The notes under the pieces are model-generated. The model did not search any database. It saw nothing but the letters and a program-made list of their open reading frames with translations, and was not told where the DNA came from. From Selenomonadaceae bacterium (GTDB taxonomy: Bacteria > Bacillota > Negativicutes > Selenomonadales > Selenomonadaceae), in contig JAUNIB010000012.1 of NCBI GenBank assembly GCA_030523645.1, forward strand, positions 1-57,861: a DNA stretch of 57,861 bases, read 5' to 3'. Positions within the stretch are counted from its first letter, which is position 1; each line of letters opens with the position of its first letter. Below, in pieces: positions 16,998 to 25,232 of the stretch. The translations under genes and the position numbers were made by a program.

Positions 16998-17507
16998 ATG
17001 CAGGACAACGGCTACAACACCATGAGAAATACACCTGTAAGCCTGCAGGACGACGGACTGCGGGACGAGGCAAATATGTCCTTTGCTATTGAGCTGGCAC
17101 AGGAAGCAGCGGAGACCGGAGAAATTCCGGTAGGTGCCGTCATCGTGGACGACACCGGGACTATCGTGGCGGCGGCACGCAATGAGTGCGAGGCCATCCC
17201 CGATGCCACCGCCCACGCCGAGATACTGGCCATCCGCCGTGCCTCGGAGCTGTTGGGCAGCTGGCGGCTCACCGACTGCACGCTCTATGTCACCCTTGAG
17301 CCATGTCCCATGTGCGCCGGAGCCATCGTGAACAGTCGGCTGAAGCGCCTCGTCTACGGAGCAGCCGACAGCCACATGGGAGCGGTAGAGTCTATCCTCA
17401 ATATCCCCGGCCACCCGTCGCTTGGCTCCGGCCTGCAGGTGAGAGCCGGTGTCCGGGAGCAGGAGTGCCGGGAACTTCTGCAGAAGTTCTTCGCCAATCG
17501 GCGGTAA
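16998..17507 (+). CDS. tadA: tRNA-specific adenosine deaminase TadA
   Basis: 169 aa. The zinc-deaminase motifs are present: HAE (in ATAHAEILAI, with Glu as proton shuttle) and PCPMCAGA providing two Cys ligands. NSRLKRLVYGAADSHMGAV and the C-terminal helix are typical of TadA, which converts A34 to inosine in tRNA-Arg(ACG). The N-terminus is some 20 residues longer than in typical TadA. ATG16998 follows AGAGGTAACCT. The gene lies between two palindromic repeats and may use a promoter inside or near the upstream one. Confidence 0.95.
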   Translation: MQDNGYNTMRNTPVSLQDDGLRDEANMSFAIELAQEAAETGEIPVGAVIVDDTGTIVAAARNECEAIPDATAHAEILAIRRASELLGSWRLTDCTLYVTLEPCPMCAGAIVNSRLKRLVYGAADSHMGAVESILNIPGHPSLGSGLQVRAGVREQECRELLQKFFANRR

Positions 17508-17525
17508 GTATGTATAATGATGGAA

Positions 17526-17722
17526 ACCTCATCCGTCAGCCTTCGGCTGCCACCTTCTGCAAATCTGCTAAGTTAATCCATCGCTACGCTCGGATATCAC
17601 CAAGCAGTTTGCATGGCTCGCACTAAATTCGCAAGCTCATTAAGTGCTCATGCACACTCAGAGGGGAAGGTCATGACCCTCCCCTTTGGGGAGGGGGGAC
17701 CGGCGAAGCCGGTGGGTGAGGT
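17526..17722. repeat. Palindromic ACCTCATCCGTC element, copy B, with nested insertion
   Basis: The ends match copy A (ACCTCA at 17526, TGAGGT at 17717), but about 102 bp (17558-17659) of unrelated sequence interrupts the hairpin that reads CCACCTTCCCC...AGAGGGGAAGG in copy A. The inserted segment has its own inverted repeat, TGCAAATCTGCT with AGCAGTTTGCA. This is a repeat inside a repeat. Confidence 0.82.
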
Positions 17723-17800
17723 TGTCATACATCGTTTTCCCGTATGACTCTATTAAGCCTATAAAAGATTGCCGGTAAACTAAGTAGGAGGATGACGAAC

Positions 17801-18805
17801 ATGGACTTTGAGAGCAATATTTCCCGACGGAGCTTTATCGCCCTCGGTCTCAGCACTCTGTCGGTCATGGTGCTGGGCGGCTGCGGTAAGGCTGACGGAG
17901 CGAAGCCGGCAGCAGAGAAGTACACGCGGCTGACCATTATCTCCGACCTTCATGTGCCGTCCCCAAGAGATGAAGAAAAGCGCAAGGTACTCCGGGACAT
18001 CAACGGCTGGGATGATGTGACGAAGGTCGTTGCCCTCGGCGACATGGTATACCGCCGGGGCATCGAGGAGGAAATGAAAGCCTCCGCTCAGCTGCTGTCC
18101 ATCCTGAAAAAGCCGCGGGTAGTGGTAGCGGGAAATCACGACTTCCTCTACGAAGACTACTACTCCGAAGGAGAGAAGCTGGTAAGGGCAAAACCAGAAA
18201 AGCGGGCGGCCAAGCTGAAGAGCTTCACGGAGCATTTCAAGATAGAGAAGCTATACCACTCAGAGGACCTGTCAGGCTACCATCTGGTATATCTCTCCCT
18301 CAACGATGTGAACGGCAAGAGCAGCGTGGGGCTGGACGAAGCAGAGCAGAGCTGGCTGGTCAAAGACCTGTCGGAAAACAGGAGCAAGCCCACTATCATC
18401 TTCTGTCATGCTCCCCTTGACGGAACAGCCGGCAGCATCAATAAAAAGAAATGGTTCAATCAGGTGGTGCAGCCGTCGGAAAAGATAATGAATATCCTGC
18501 TGGCAAATCCGCAGGTGAAGCTATGGGTAGCCGGACATCTTCACCGGGGCGCATACTATCCTGCTTGTACTGATGAGAAGCAGTATACAAACACCCAAAC
18601 GGGGATAAAAGGAGTAAATAATCCCTCGCTGAAGGGAGAAGGCAAGTGGCAGCCGCCCAAGGAAGGGGAAAAGGCAAGCCGTAAATACCCAACGCTTTGG
18701 ACGAACTCCCTCTACCTCTACCCCGATAGAGTGGTAGTGAAGACCTACGACCACGGCAAAGGTCAGGAGCTGAAAGAGCTGGAAAAAACGATTGTAATTA
18801 AGTAG
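17801..18805 (+). CDS. Exported calcineurin-like metallophosphoesterase
   Basis: About 334 aa. The N-terminus has a Tat-like pair and lipobox-like region (SRRSFIALGLSTL...VLGGC), so it is probably exported, perhaps as a lipoprotein. The five phosphoesterase motifs are visible: ISDLHVPSP, ALGDMVY, VAGNHDF, FCHAPLDG and VAGHLHRG, which bind two metal ions. The substrate is not evident. ATG17801 gives a 9-nt spacing to AGGAGG; the ATG at 17792 abuts the SD. It is monocistronic in context. Confidence 0.88.
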   Translation: MDFESNISRRSFIALGLSTLSVMVLGGCGKADGAKPAAEKYTRLTIISDLHVPSPRDEEKRKVLRDINGWDDVTKVVALGDMVYRRGIEEEMKASAQLLSILKKPRVVVAGNHDFLYEDYYSEGEKLVRAKPEKRAAKLKSFTEHFKIEKLYHSEDLSGYHLVYLSLNDVNGKSSVGLDEAEQSWLVKDLSENRSKPTIIFCHAPLDGTAGSINKKKWFNQVVQPSEKIMNILLANPQVKLWVAGHLHRGAYYPACTDEKQYTNTQTGIKGVNNPSLKGEGKWQPPKEGEKASRKYPTLWTNSLYLYPDRVVVKTYDHGKGQELKELEKTIVIK

Positions 18806-18957
18806 GGGCTCCTACAGGTGTGTCTGCTCGCCGCGGACAGTTTTGTAAAGTGTTTTCGTTTTATCCTCATGTGACAGTGAGAACGACAAAAATGACCGTC
18901 AAAATTTGGTGAAAATCTGCTATTCGCGAACTATACCTGTCATTCACGAACAAAATG

Positions 18958-18986
18958 TTGACATTATTCCCGATTGTGGGTATAAT
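18958..18986 (+). promoter_or_regulatory. Perfect-consensus sigma-A promoter of the autotransporter gene
   Basis: TTGACA (18958-18963), 17 bp, TATAAT (18981-18986): both hexamers match consensus. It lies 80 bp upstream of the start. Such a strong promoter on a gene carrying a stop codon suggests that the inactivation is recent or conditional. Confidence 0.92.
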
Positions 18987-19066
18987 CTCTCGCGGAAAAA
19001 AGAGGGACGAAGTGTCCACGCTCTTTACATATAGTTTTATTTATTGTGTTTTGAGGTGCTAGAGTA

Positions 19067-22000
19067 ATGAAGAATATGAAGAAGCTGACCTGTCAGATAT
19101 TGGCCGCCTGCGCATTGACCACCGGAATAATGCTGGTGAATGGGGGACTTGCCTATGCGGGGACACAAGAGGCTAGTAATAAAGAGGTAATTTCAGACCC
19201 GGATGTGCTATATGATAACGCTAATCCGATATACGGCGGCAATGTTGAACTGGCAAAGGATGAACCGGGCAATGAGGGAACTGCTAATAACAATATCTTG
19301 AAAATCCTAAATTCAGCAAACGAATTCACTCAGAGTGTCTTAGCCGGTGGTAATGTAGAAATTAAATATACCGGTACAGGAACTGCTGCCGGAAATCTCT
19401 TAACTATAGAAGACGGCATAGAAGACGGCGTATTTAAGGGTGCATTACACGGCGGTCATGTTGAAATCGGTAAAGTGTCTTCGGCTAAAGCGTATTCGGC
19501 TAATACGGCGACAGCTAACGGCAATACATTAAACATTAAGGCAGGGGAACATCACGGAGATATCGCAGGCGGCTATGTTGATACAAAAGGCGGTACGGCT
19601 CAGGCGAATAATAATATCCTGAAGATTACCGGCGGTGAATTTATAAGCTATAACAATGTCCATATATCCGGTGGTTGGGCGCGCTCTATAGAAGGTTCTT
19701 CCTGCGTTGCTCAGGCAAATGGGAATAAGGTAGAGATTAGCGATATAACAATGGAGGTCCGCTTTAGCCCGGCTGTAAAAGGTAGTGACGGGAAATATAA
19801 AGGTGATGGATTTTTAAGCCGCAGTATCTACGGCGGCTATGCCACCAGCTATACGGGTGGCACGGCAACAGCCAATGAGAATAAATTGACGATTTCCGGC
19901 GCTTTAACAAATATTGTCCTTATGCCGCATGCTACAATCAATTACCCTGACAAGGGGTATAGCGAAAGCGTCATTTATGCCGGCAATGCGCTTAACGGAA
20001 CTACCAATGAGGCGAATAATAATACGCTGACCATCAAGGGCGGCAAGATTAATGGTTATAGTATAGCTGCTTTAGAGAATAAACACGGTACAGATAGTTC
20101 TACAGACTACGGTGGTACATATTTTGCTTACATAGCAGATCCAAATTATACAGTGAAAATGGATGATACCACTGATATAGGCGGCGGCCTTGCCAGCAAC
20201 GGAACAGCAAATAATAATAAGGTAATTATTTCCGGCGGTACGATTGGTAACAGCAGCTCCATAGACGGTGGGCGAATAAATGTGTATGGTGGTAAGGCTG
20301 GAAAGCTGGTGAAGGGAAACGAAGTAATAATTAATCAGGCTGATGGAACTGTTACCATCACCGGCGATGTGTCCGGCGGTTATAGTGAACCGGGAATAGT
20401 ATAGGGAAACAAGGTTGTATTCTCAGCCGGAACTGTCAACGGTAAGGTCTCCGGCGGCACTGGTAAAGGAACAATAAATGGTAATGAAGTACTCATACCT
20501 TCTGGTACTGTAACTGCAAAAGATGGAATCTACGGTGCATATGGTGATGGTAATGGAATGACAGTAGAGGGAAATAAAGTAGTCGTTAGCGGTAGTGCTA
20601 CTGTTGATGGTGATGTACACGGTGCCTATGTTGATTCGGAATTTAGTACCGTTGCCCAAAATATCGTAGTAATCGCTAATGGTACTGTCAAGGGTAATGT
20701 ATTCGGTGGCGGTACCTGGTGGGGAGATTATATGGCGGGCAGTCCGCAAAATGTAGTCAATAATACGGTAGTTTTGGGTGCGGCTGACGGTGAAGGAACA
20801 GCTACTATTAAGGGAAATGTGTATATTAACTGGCACAAATTTAAAGAAGAAATGACCGAAGATGGAGCAGTAGTAGCAGTTTCCGGCGGTAATCTCAATG
20901 TGTACAATACGGGCAACACTGTAGACGGCGATGTTCACGCTCCGGGAGCAAATATCAATTTCTATGTTAAAGATGGCGAGACTGATACATCGACTCCGAG
21001 ACTCGAAGTTAAAGCTGGTAGCAAGGCCTACTTTGACAATGCCAATATTAAAGTAAATGTTAAGCAGCTGGGCACGATTGCTGAGGACACAAAGTATAAC
21101 CTTTTCGGTACCAGTACTATAGAAGGTACTCCCTCCTATACCATCACTGACGACTTTATTGATAGCAGCACCAGCCTCGTTACCACAGGTGCTGATAAAG
21201 GTAAGGTCATCCTTAACCACGCCAACGACAGAGCCAATGAAAACTCCAAGTCGCCCTCTGAGACTCAGATAGTAGGCGTAGCGCTGGTAAACGGCGTCAT
21301 GGACATGATGGCCAATCAGGGTATCAATGAAGCAGCCAAGGCGGTCGGCAACAATGACGGCGGCCGCAGCATGGCTCCATTCGCCGCTGTCGGCGGCAGC
21401 AGGATGCGCCAGAACTCCGGCTCCTATGTAGATATGAACACATGGAATGTAGGCATCGGCTTCGCCAAGGAGGTAACCAACAGCCATGGCAAGCTCATGT
21501 TCGGCCCTGTCGTGGAGTACGGCAAGGGCACCTACAACTCCTATCTGGACAATGGTGTCCACGGCTCCGGTGACAGCAGCTTCTGGGGTGTGGGCGCGAT
21601 GATGAAGCAGGAGAACAAGGACGGCCTCTACTACGAAGGCTCCTTCCGGGTCGGTCGACTGAAGAATGACTACGAGAGCCGGCTCGCCGGTGGTGCAAGC
21701 TATGAGAACTCTGCTACCTTCTATGCCCTCCACGCCGGTGTAGGCAAAGTGGTGAAGCTCAATGAGGACGACACCATGGACTACTACGGCAAGCTCTTCT
21801 ACACTCGTCAGGGCAGCAGCAGTGCCACCCTCAATACAGGTCATATCTATGACTTCCATGCTATCAACTCTTTCCGCACCCGTCTTGGTCTCCGGTACAC
21901 CCACAGGATGAACAAGAATCAGGATGTATATGCTGGTATAGCCTGGCAGCATGAGTTCGGAAGCAAGGCGAATGCCACTATCCACTCTGGAATGTACTCC

Positions 22001-22165
22001 GTCTCTGCTCCTTCACCCAGTGTAAAGGGTGAAACGGGTATCTTCGAGCTGGGTATGAAGGTAAGACCGTCTAATGGTAAGTTCGAGAGCAATTTCGGCT
22101 TCCTCGGCAGCATCGGCAAGCAGCGCGGCGTTGGGTTCAATGCTCAGTTCCAGTGGAATTTCTGA
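19067..22165 (+). pseudogene. Type V autotransporter adhesin gene interrupted by one in-frame TAG
   Basis: The gene would encode about 1032 aa. A signal peptide (about residues 1-30, ending LAYAG) is followed by a beta-helix-like passenger with repeated N-N/G-N-x-L-x-I-x-G motifs (ANNNILKITGGEF, NGNTLNIKAGEH), a linker, and a roughly 285-aa C-terminal beta-barrel ending in FQWNF. That terminal aromatic is the outer-membrane assembly signal. TAG at 20402-20404 is the only interruption; the frame stays open before and after it. The context IV-TAG-GNKV parallels LVKGNEV earlier in the same passenger, so the codon was probably AAG. The passenger is AT-richer than the barrel. SD GAGGTG precedes ATG19067. 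Confidence 0.88.
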
Positions 22166-22171
22166 TAATTA

Positions 22172-22294
22172 AGTCCGCCCTTTATAAGGGCGGGGGACCG
22201 CCGAACGGCGGTGGTGGGTTAAGAGGATTCGTATTGGTCGAACCCTCCACCATGCTGCGCATGGTCCCCCTCCCTGTACGCAGGGAGGACACAC
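22172..22294. repeat. Palindromic repeat, third type (CCGCCC...GGGCGG)
   Basis: Immediately after the autotransporter stop codon, CCGCCC/GGGCGG, GGACCGCCGAACGGCGGT and CCTCCCTGTACGCAGGGAGG form successive hairpins. The last motif recurs at 22440-22457. There is no ORF. The first hairpin may contribute to 3' end formation of the autotransporter mRNA. Confidence 0.7.
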
Positions 22295-22334
22295 GCATCG
22301 CCAATACCAAAAGATTGCCGGATGAGGTCGTGTA

Positions 22335-22432
22335 ACCTCACCCACCGGCTTCGCCGGTCCCCCCTCCCCAGCGGGGAGGGTAAAGACCTTCTCCTTTGGA
22401 GAAGGTGGCAGCCGAAGGCTGACGGATGAGGT
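22335..22432. repeat. Palindromic ACCTCATCCGTC element, copy C (inverted)
   Basis: It reads ACCTCACCCACCGG to GACGGATGAGGT, the reverse orientation of copies A and B, with internal hairpins ACCGGCTTCGCCGGT, CCCTCCCCAGCGGGGAGGG and ACCTTCTCCTTTGGAGAAGGT. Base changes relative to copy A occur on both arms of the hairpins, so pairing is kept. Confidence 0.85.
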
Positions 22433-22481
22433 TAAGTCTTCCCTGTACGCAGGGAGGACACAGGCAACATCGGATATGAAA

Positions 22482-22596
22482 GGCTCCCATTGAGGGGAGC
22501 TGTCAGCGAAGCTGACTGAGGGGTGACAGACGAACTCACCGCCTTATCTTCACCCCTCCGACCTGCTTCGCAGGCCACCTCCCCTAGAGGGGAGGC
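22482..22596. repeat. Palindrome-rich GGCTCCCATTGAGGGG element, third copy
   Basis: It matches the inner element of the 184-bp tandem repeats at its two ends (GGCTCCCATTGAGGGGAG and CCTAGAGGGGAGGC) and differs in the middle. The flanking sequence of the 184-bp unit is absent here, which shows that the inner roughly 115 bp is the mobile or conserved part. Confidence 0.85.
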
Positions 22597-22609
22597 ACAT
22601 AATGATAAT

Positions 22610-22642
22610 AAAAGGCTCCCTGCTTAGGCAGGGAGCCTTTTC
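22610..22642 (-). terminator. Terminator of the LytTR two-component operon
   Basis: AAAGGCTCCCTGC and GCAGGGAGCCTTT form a 13-bp perfect stem with a 4-nt loop. On the minus strand TTTTATTA follows, immediately after the response-regulator stop codon. Confidence 0.9.
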
Positions 22643-23349
22643 TATACATTATTGATGACCCACTCCATATAGGCTTCCCGGACAGCTTTGATATTCCGGA
22701 TGGTAATGGGGACATTAAATCCGTCCTTCATGATAAACCGGTCATTCTCCAGCCGGTCCACATACTGCAGATTGATTGCGAAGCTGCGGTTTGTCATAAG
22801 AAAATCCGGCCGCTGGATAAGCTCGGCGAATTTCGACAGGGGACTGATAACCTTCATAACGCCGTTCACCGTATGAACGAAGGTGTACTTGTTCTGCACC
22901 TCCAGCACCGTCACTGCCTGCGGATTTATGGAGATTACCTCCCGCCCGGTGTCGATGGTGATTTCCGCCGAGGCCAGATTGCATCTTGCCATGGCTGTCT
23001 CCAGCTTCTCCCGGGTCAGGGGCTTCAGCAGGTAGAAGGAGGCATCTACCGCGAAGCTCTCGGCGGCAAATTCGTTGCTGCTGCTGAGAAAAATCAGCTT
23101 TGCGGTGGGATTGAACGCCCTGAGACTCCGGGCCAGCTCTGTGCCAAGCTGGTCGTCCTGCAGATAGATGTCTAGGAAAATCAGGTCTGCGTCATGGTGC
23201 TGCAGATGCTCCAGACACAGCTCTCCGTCGTCGAAGCACTGCAGCTCGTAGGGGATGCCGTGGGATTCCAGATATTCTGTGAGAATGTCTTTCGTATTTA
23301 CGATGGTCTGATAGTCGTCGTCACAGATTACAACTTTCACCGGATTCAT
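22642..23349 (-). CDS. LytTR-family response regulator
   Basis: 235 aa. The receiver domain (1-120) carries the acidic pocket ICDDD, the phospho-acceptor Asp in LIFLDIYLQDD, and the Lys in LLKPLTREK. The LytTR DNA-binding domain (about 130-235) has the family pattern EVQNKYTFVHT...SPLSKFAELI...FLMTNRSFAINLQYV. It probably activates transcription upon phosphorylation. The start ATG overlaps the stop of the preceding small gene by 4 bp (ATGA). It is the last gene of a three-gene operon; the target promoters are unknown. Confidence 0.93.
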   Translation of the reverse strand: MNPVKVVICDDDYQTIVNTKDILTEYLESHGIPYELQCFDDGELCLEHLQHHDADLIFLDIYLQDDQLGTELARSLRAFNPTAKLIFLSSSNEFAAESFAVDASFYLLKPLTREKLETAMARCNLASAEITIDTGREVISINPQAVTVLEVQNKYTFVHTVNGVMKVISPLSKFAELIQRPDFLMTNRSFAINLQYVDRLENDRFIMKDGFNVPITIRNIKAVREAYMEWVINNV

Positions 23350-23756
23350 GATGCGTTACCTGTCCTTTGCTTCAGCTCCAGAAGAATGCGCCTGATTTCC
23401 TCGTACTGCCCGCTGTGCAGATACTCGGTAAAGAGCAGGGCCATGTGCCGGGCATCGTGCCGGATGCGGCGTGATGCCTGCCAGGTGCTGTAGATATGCT
23501 CAAAGTTTGCTTTTTCCTGCTGACGGAGCCGCTCCAGATAGCTCTTGCGGGTGGCCAGATAGGAGTGAAGCTGCTGTTGGCGTACAAGATAGTAGAGGAT
23601 GGCGATGAAGAGCAGGGATGGCATGGTGATGAAAAATCTTGCCCCAAGAAGGCTGATGTTCTCCGGGCTGTACAGTCTGGCAATATACACATTTGTCGTC
23701 AGGGTCAGGGCGAGGATGATTGCCGATGCCGCAAAAAATAATTTGTTTCCGTTCAT
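23346..23756 (-). CDS. Membrane-anchored DHp/H-box protein without ATPase domain (split-kinase half)
   Basis: 136 aa. There are two transmembrane helices (about 6-25 and 41-58), a coiled-coil linker (about 60-93), then the H-box SRRIRHDARHM with His100, Asp101 and His104, as in LytS/AgrC-type (HPK10) kinases. The chain ends right after the DHp helices, with no N-, G- or ATP-lid motifs. Residues 39-127 align without gaps with residues 188-276 of the upstream kinase, where His100 corresponds to Arg249. It overlaps both neighbours by 4 bp, so stoichiometric translation is likely. Proposed role: phospho-accepting partner of the ATPase-bearing protein. Confidence 0.75.
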   Translation of the reverse strand: MNGNKLFFAASAIILALTLTTNVYIARLYSPENISLLGARFFITMPSLLFIAILYYLVRQQQLHSYLATRKSYLERLRQQEKANFEHIYSTWQASRRIRHDARHMALLFTEYLHSGQYEEIRRILLELKQRTGNAS

Positions 23757-25057
23757 TCTTCCGGCCTCCTGTTGGTCAGAGCCAGCTGGAACAAGAATGA
23801 GTTGTCCCGGGGCAGAATCTTGCTGTAGCCGTCGTATTTCTCCACTACCAGCAGTACATTGGATATACCTGTACCCGGCTGGGTGAAATCGTGCTTGGCG
23901 GAGTAGTACTGGCCGTTTTCGGCGACCCATTGACCGTTGAAGCTGTTTTCCAGCGACATTATCAGCAGCTCGTTCTGACTTACCAGCTTCAGGGCGATAA
24001 GGGGGCTGGGGACCCCTGACTGGCTGGCGGCAGTGTATGCGTTTTCCAGCGTATTGCCCAGTACGATAGCCAGGTCCAGGTCATCTATATGAATATTGTT
24101 GATGCGGATATCCGCGGTGAAGTCGATAGATTTTTCACTTGCCCGCATCTGCCAGTAGCCGACGACAGCATCCACTACCTGATGACCGCAGAGGTTGATG
24201 CGGCGCAGGGAGTCGGCGCTGGCCAGCATGGAGCGGAAGTGATTTTCCAGTGCTTCGTAGTCCTTTTCCTCCAGCAGCCGGAGGGTATAGTCGGCTCCGG
24301 CCTCTACGGCTCGGCTCAGCTCGGCGGCTTCATCCCGGTTTTTCAGGGTCTGCCTGTAGTAGTCATGCTCCTTCTCGTACAGCGCCTGCAGATTCGTCAC
24401 CGACCGGCTGAGGCGCTGATTGGTATCCAGCTGCTGGAGAAGGTAGAGCATGACGCCGAGGAATATGAGTCCGGGGGTCATGATGAGGAAGCGGGCGATA
24501 AAATGCTCTGCGTCGTAGACCCGGCCGAAGTGCTGCTGGGTGGTAATAGCGATGAGAAGTGAGAAGGTAATGACGCTGGCAAGTGTCAGCAGCCGTGTGG
24601 AGGTGGCCCGCTCCAGATATTCGCCGAAGTAGCGGCCGAGGCAGAACAGAGGGTAGAGCATCAGCAGGCTGAATATGATGCTCAGCACATAGCCGGTCTG
24701 CTCCGGCAAGAAGGGTATCTGATAGTAGTTGGCCAGCGTGAGGGTGATATTGTGCTTCAGGACATTGGCGTAAGCAATGAAGCTGAAGGTGAAGCAGATT
24801 TTCGCGGGATGCTCCTTCAGAAAGGCGAATACGATGAGTCCCCGAAGGAAGCTGAGGGCATAAATCTCCCGCACGGTAAATTCCTCGCCCCGCCAGAGGC
24901 AGAAGGCTGTCTCCGCAAGGAACATGAGAATGTAGAAGACGGCAATGGCCCGCGGGGAAATCCGCATCCGATGTCGAAAAATGTAGTAGATAAAGAGCAT
25001 GGATGTCAGCTCTTTCAGGCCGTTTGCCGCTGCGGCAAATAAAATAGTCTGGGTCAT
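23753..25057 (-). CDS. Sensor kinase-like membrane protein with GHKL ATPase but no H-box histidine
   Basis: 434 aa. Six or seven hydrophobic helices fill residues 1-207, a coiled-coil/DHp-like segment spans 225-280, and a GHKL ATPase lies at 300-430 with N-box LGNTLENAYTAA (Asn339) and G-box GTGISNV (395-401). At the place of the family's RHDxxNH motif the sequence is SRAVEAG, with Arg249 at the His position. A His231-Asp232 pair lies 18 residues too early to be the H-box. It probably supplies ATP-dependent phosphotransfer to the DHp protein encoded next. SD AAGGAGG precedes ATG25057. Confidence 0.82.
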   Translation of the reverse strand: MTQTILFAAAANGLKELTSMLFIYYIFRHRMRISPRAIAVFYILMFLAETAFCLWRGEEFTVREIYALSFLRGLIVFAFLKEHPAKICFTFSFIAYANVLKHNITLTLANYYQIPFLPEQTGYVLSIIFSLLMLYPLFCLGRYFGEYLERATSTRLLTLASVITFSLLIAITTQQHFGRVYDAEHFIARFLIMTPGLIFLGVMLYLLQQLDTNQRLSRSVTNLQALYEKEHDYYRQTLKNRDEAAELSRAVEAGADYTLRLLEEKDYEALENHFRSMLASADSLRRINLCGHQVVDAVVGYWQMRASEKSIDFTADIRINNIHIDDLDLAIVLGNTLENAYTAASQSGVPSPLIALKLVSQNELLIMSLENSFNGQWVAENGQYYSAKHDFTQPGTGISNVLLVVEKYDGYSKILPRDNSFLFQLALTNRRPEE

Positions 25058-25078
25058 GGCAGCCTCCTTTCTTAGCTA

Positions 25079-25084
25079 AGTATA
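25079..25084 (-). promoter_or_regulatory. Extended -10 of the two-component operon
   Basis: TGGTATACT on the minus strand, about 22 bp upstream of the kinase ATG, gives TATACT with a TG extension. No clear -35 is seen. The transcript leader would be very short. Confidence 0.4.
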
Positions 25085-25172
25085 CCATATTTTCAATCAT
25101 GCCGGCAGGGAGTTTTTGCTAAGGCTGTGTATATAGGCATCGGGAAAGGTGCCGAGAATTTACAACGATACA

Positions 25173-25201
25173 TTGATTTTGCGATAGGCGGGCGGTATAA
25201 T
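25173..25201 (+). promoter_or_regulatory. Sigma-A promoter of the PheC-like gene
   Basis: TTGATT (25173-25178), 17-bp spacer, TATAAT (25196-25201), 31 bp upstream of the start codon. It is divergent from the kinase operon. Confidence 0.82.
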
Positions 25202-25232
25202 AAAATCATCAAATTTTATGGAGGTATCTTTT

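Noticed and set aside
20423..21985. A 520-codon open frame on the minus strand inside the autotransporter gene
   Set aside because: It is the antisense shadow of the repeat-rich passenger and barrel. It lacks an SD and any recognisable domain, while the plus frame has signal peptide, repeats and barrel.
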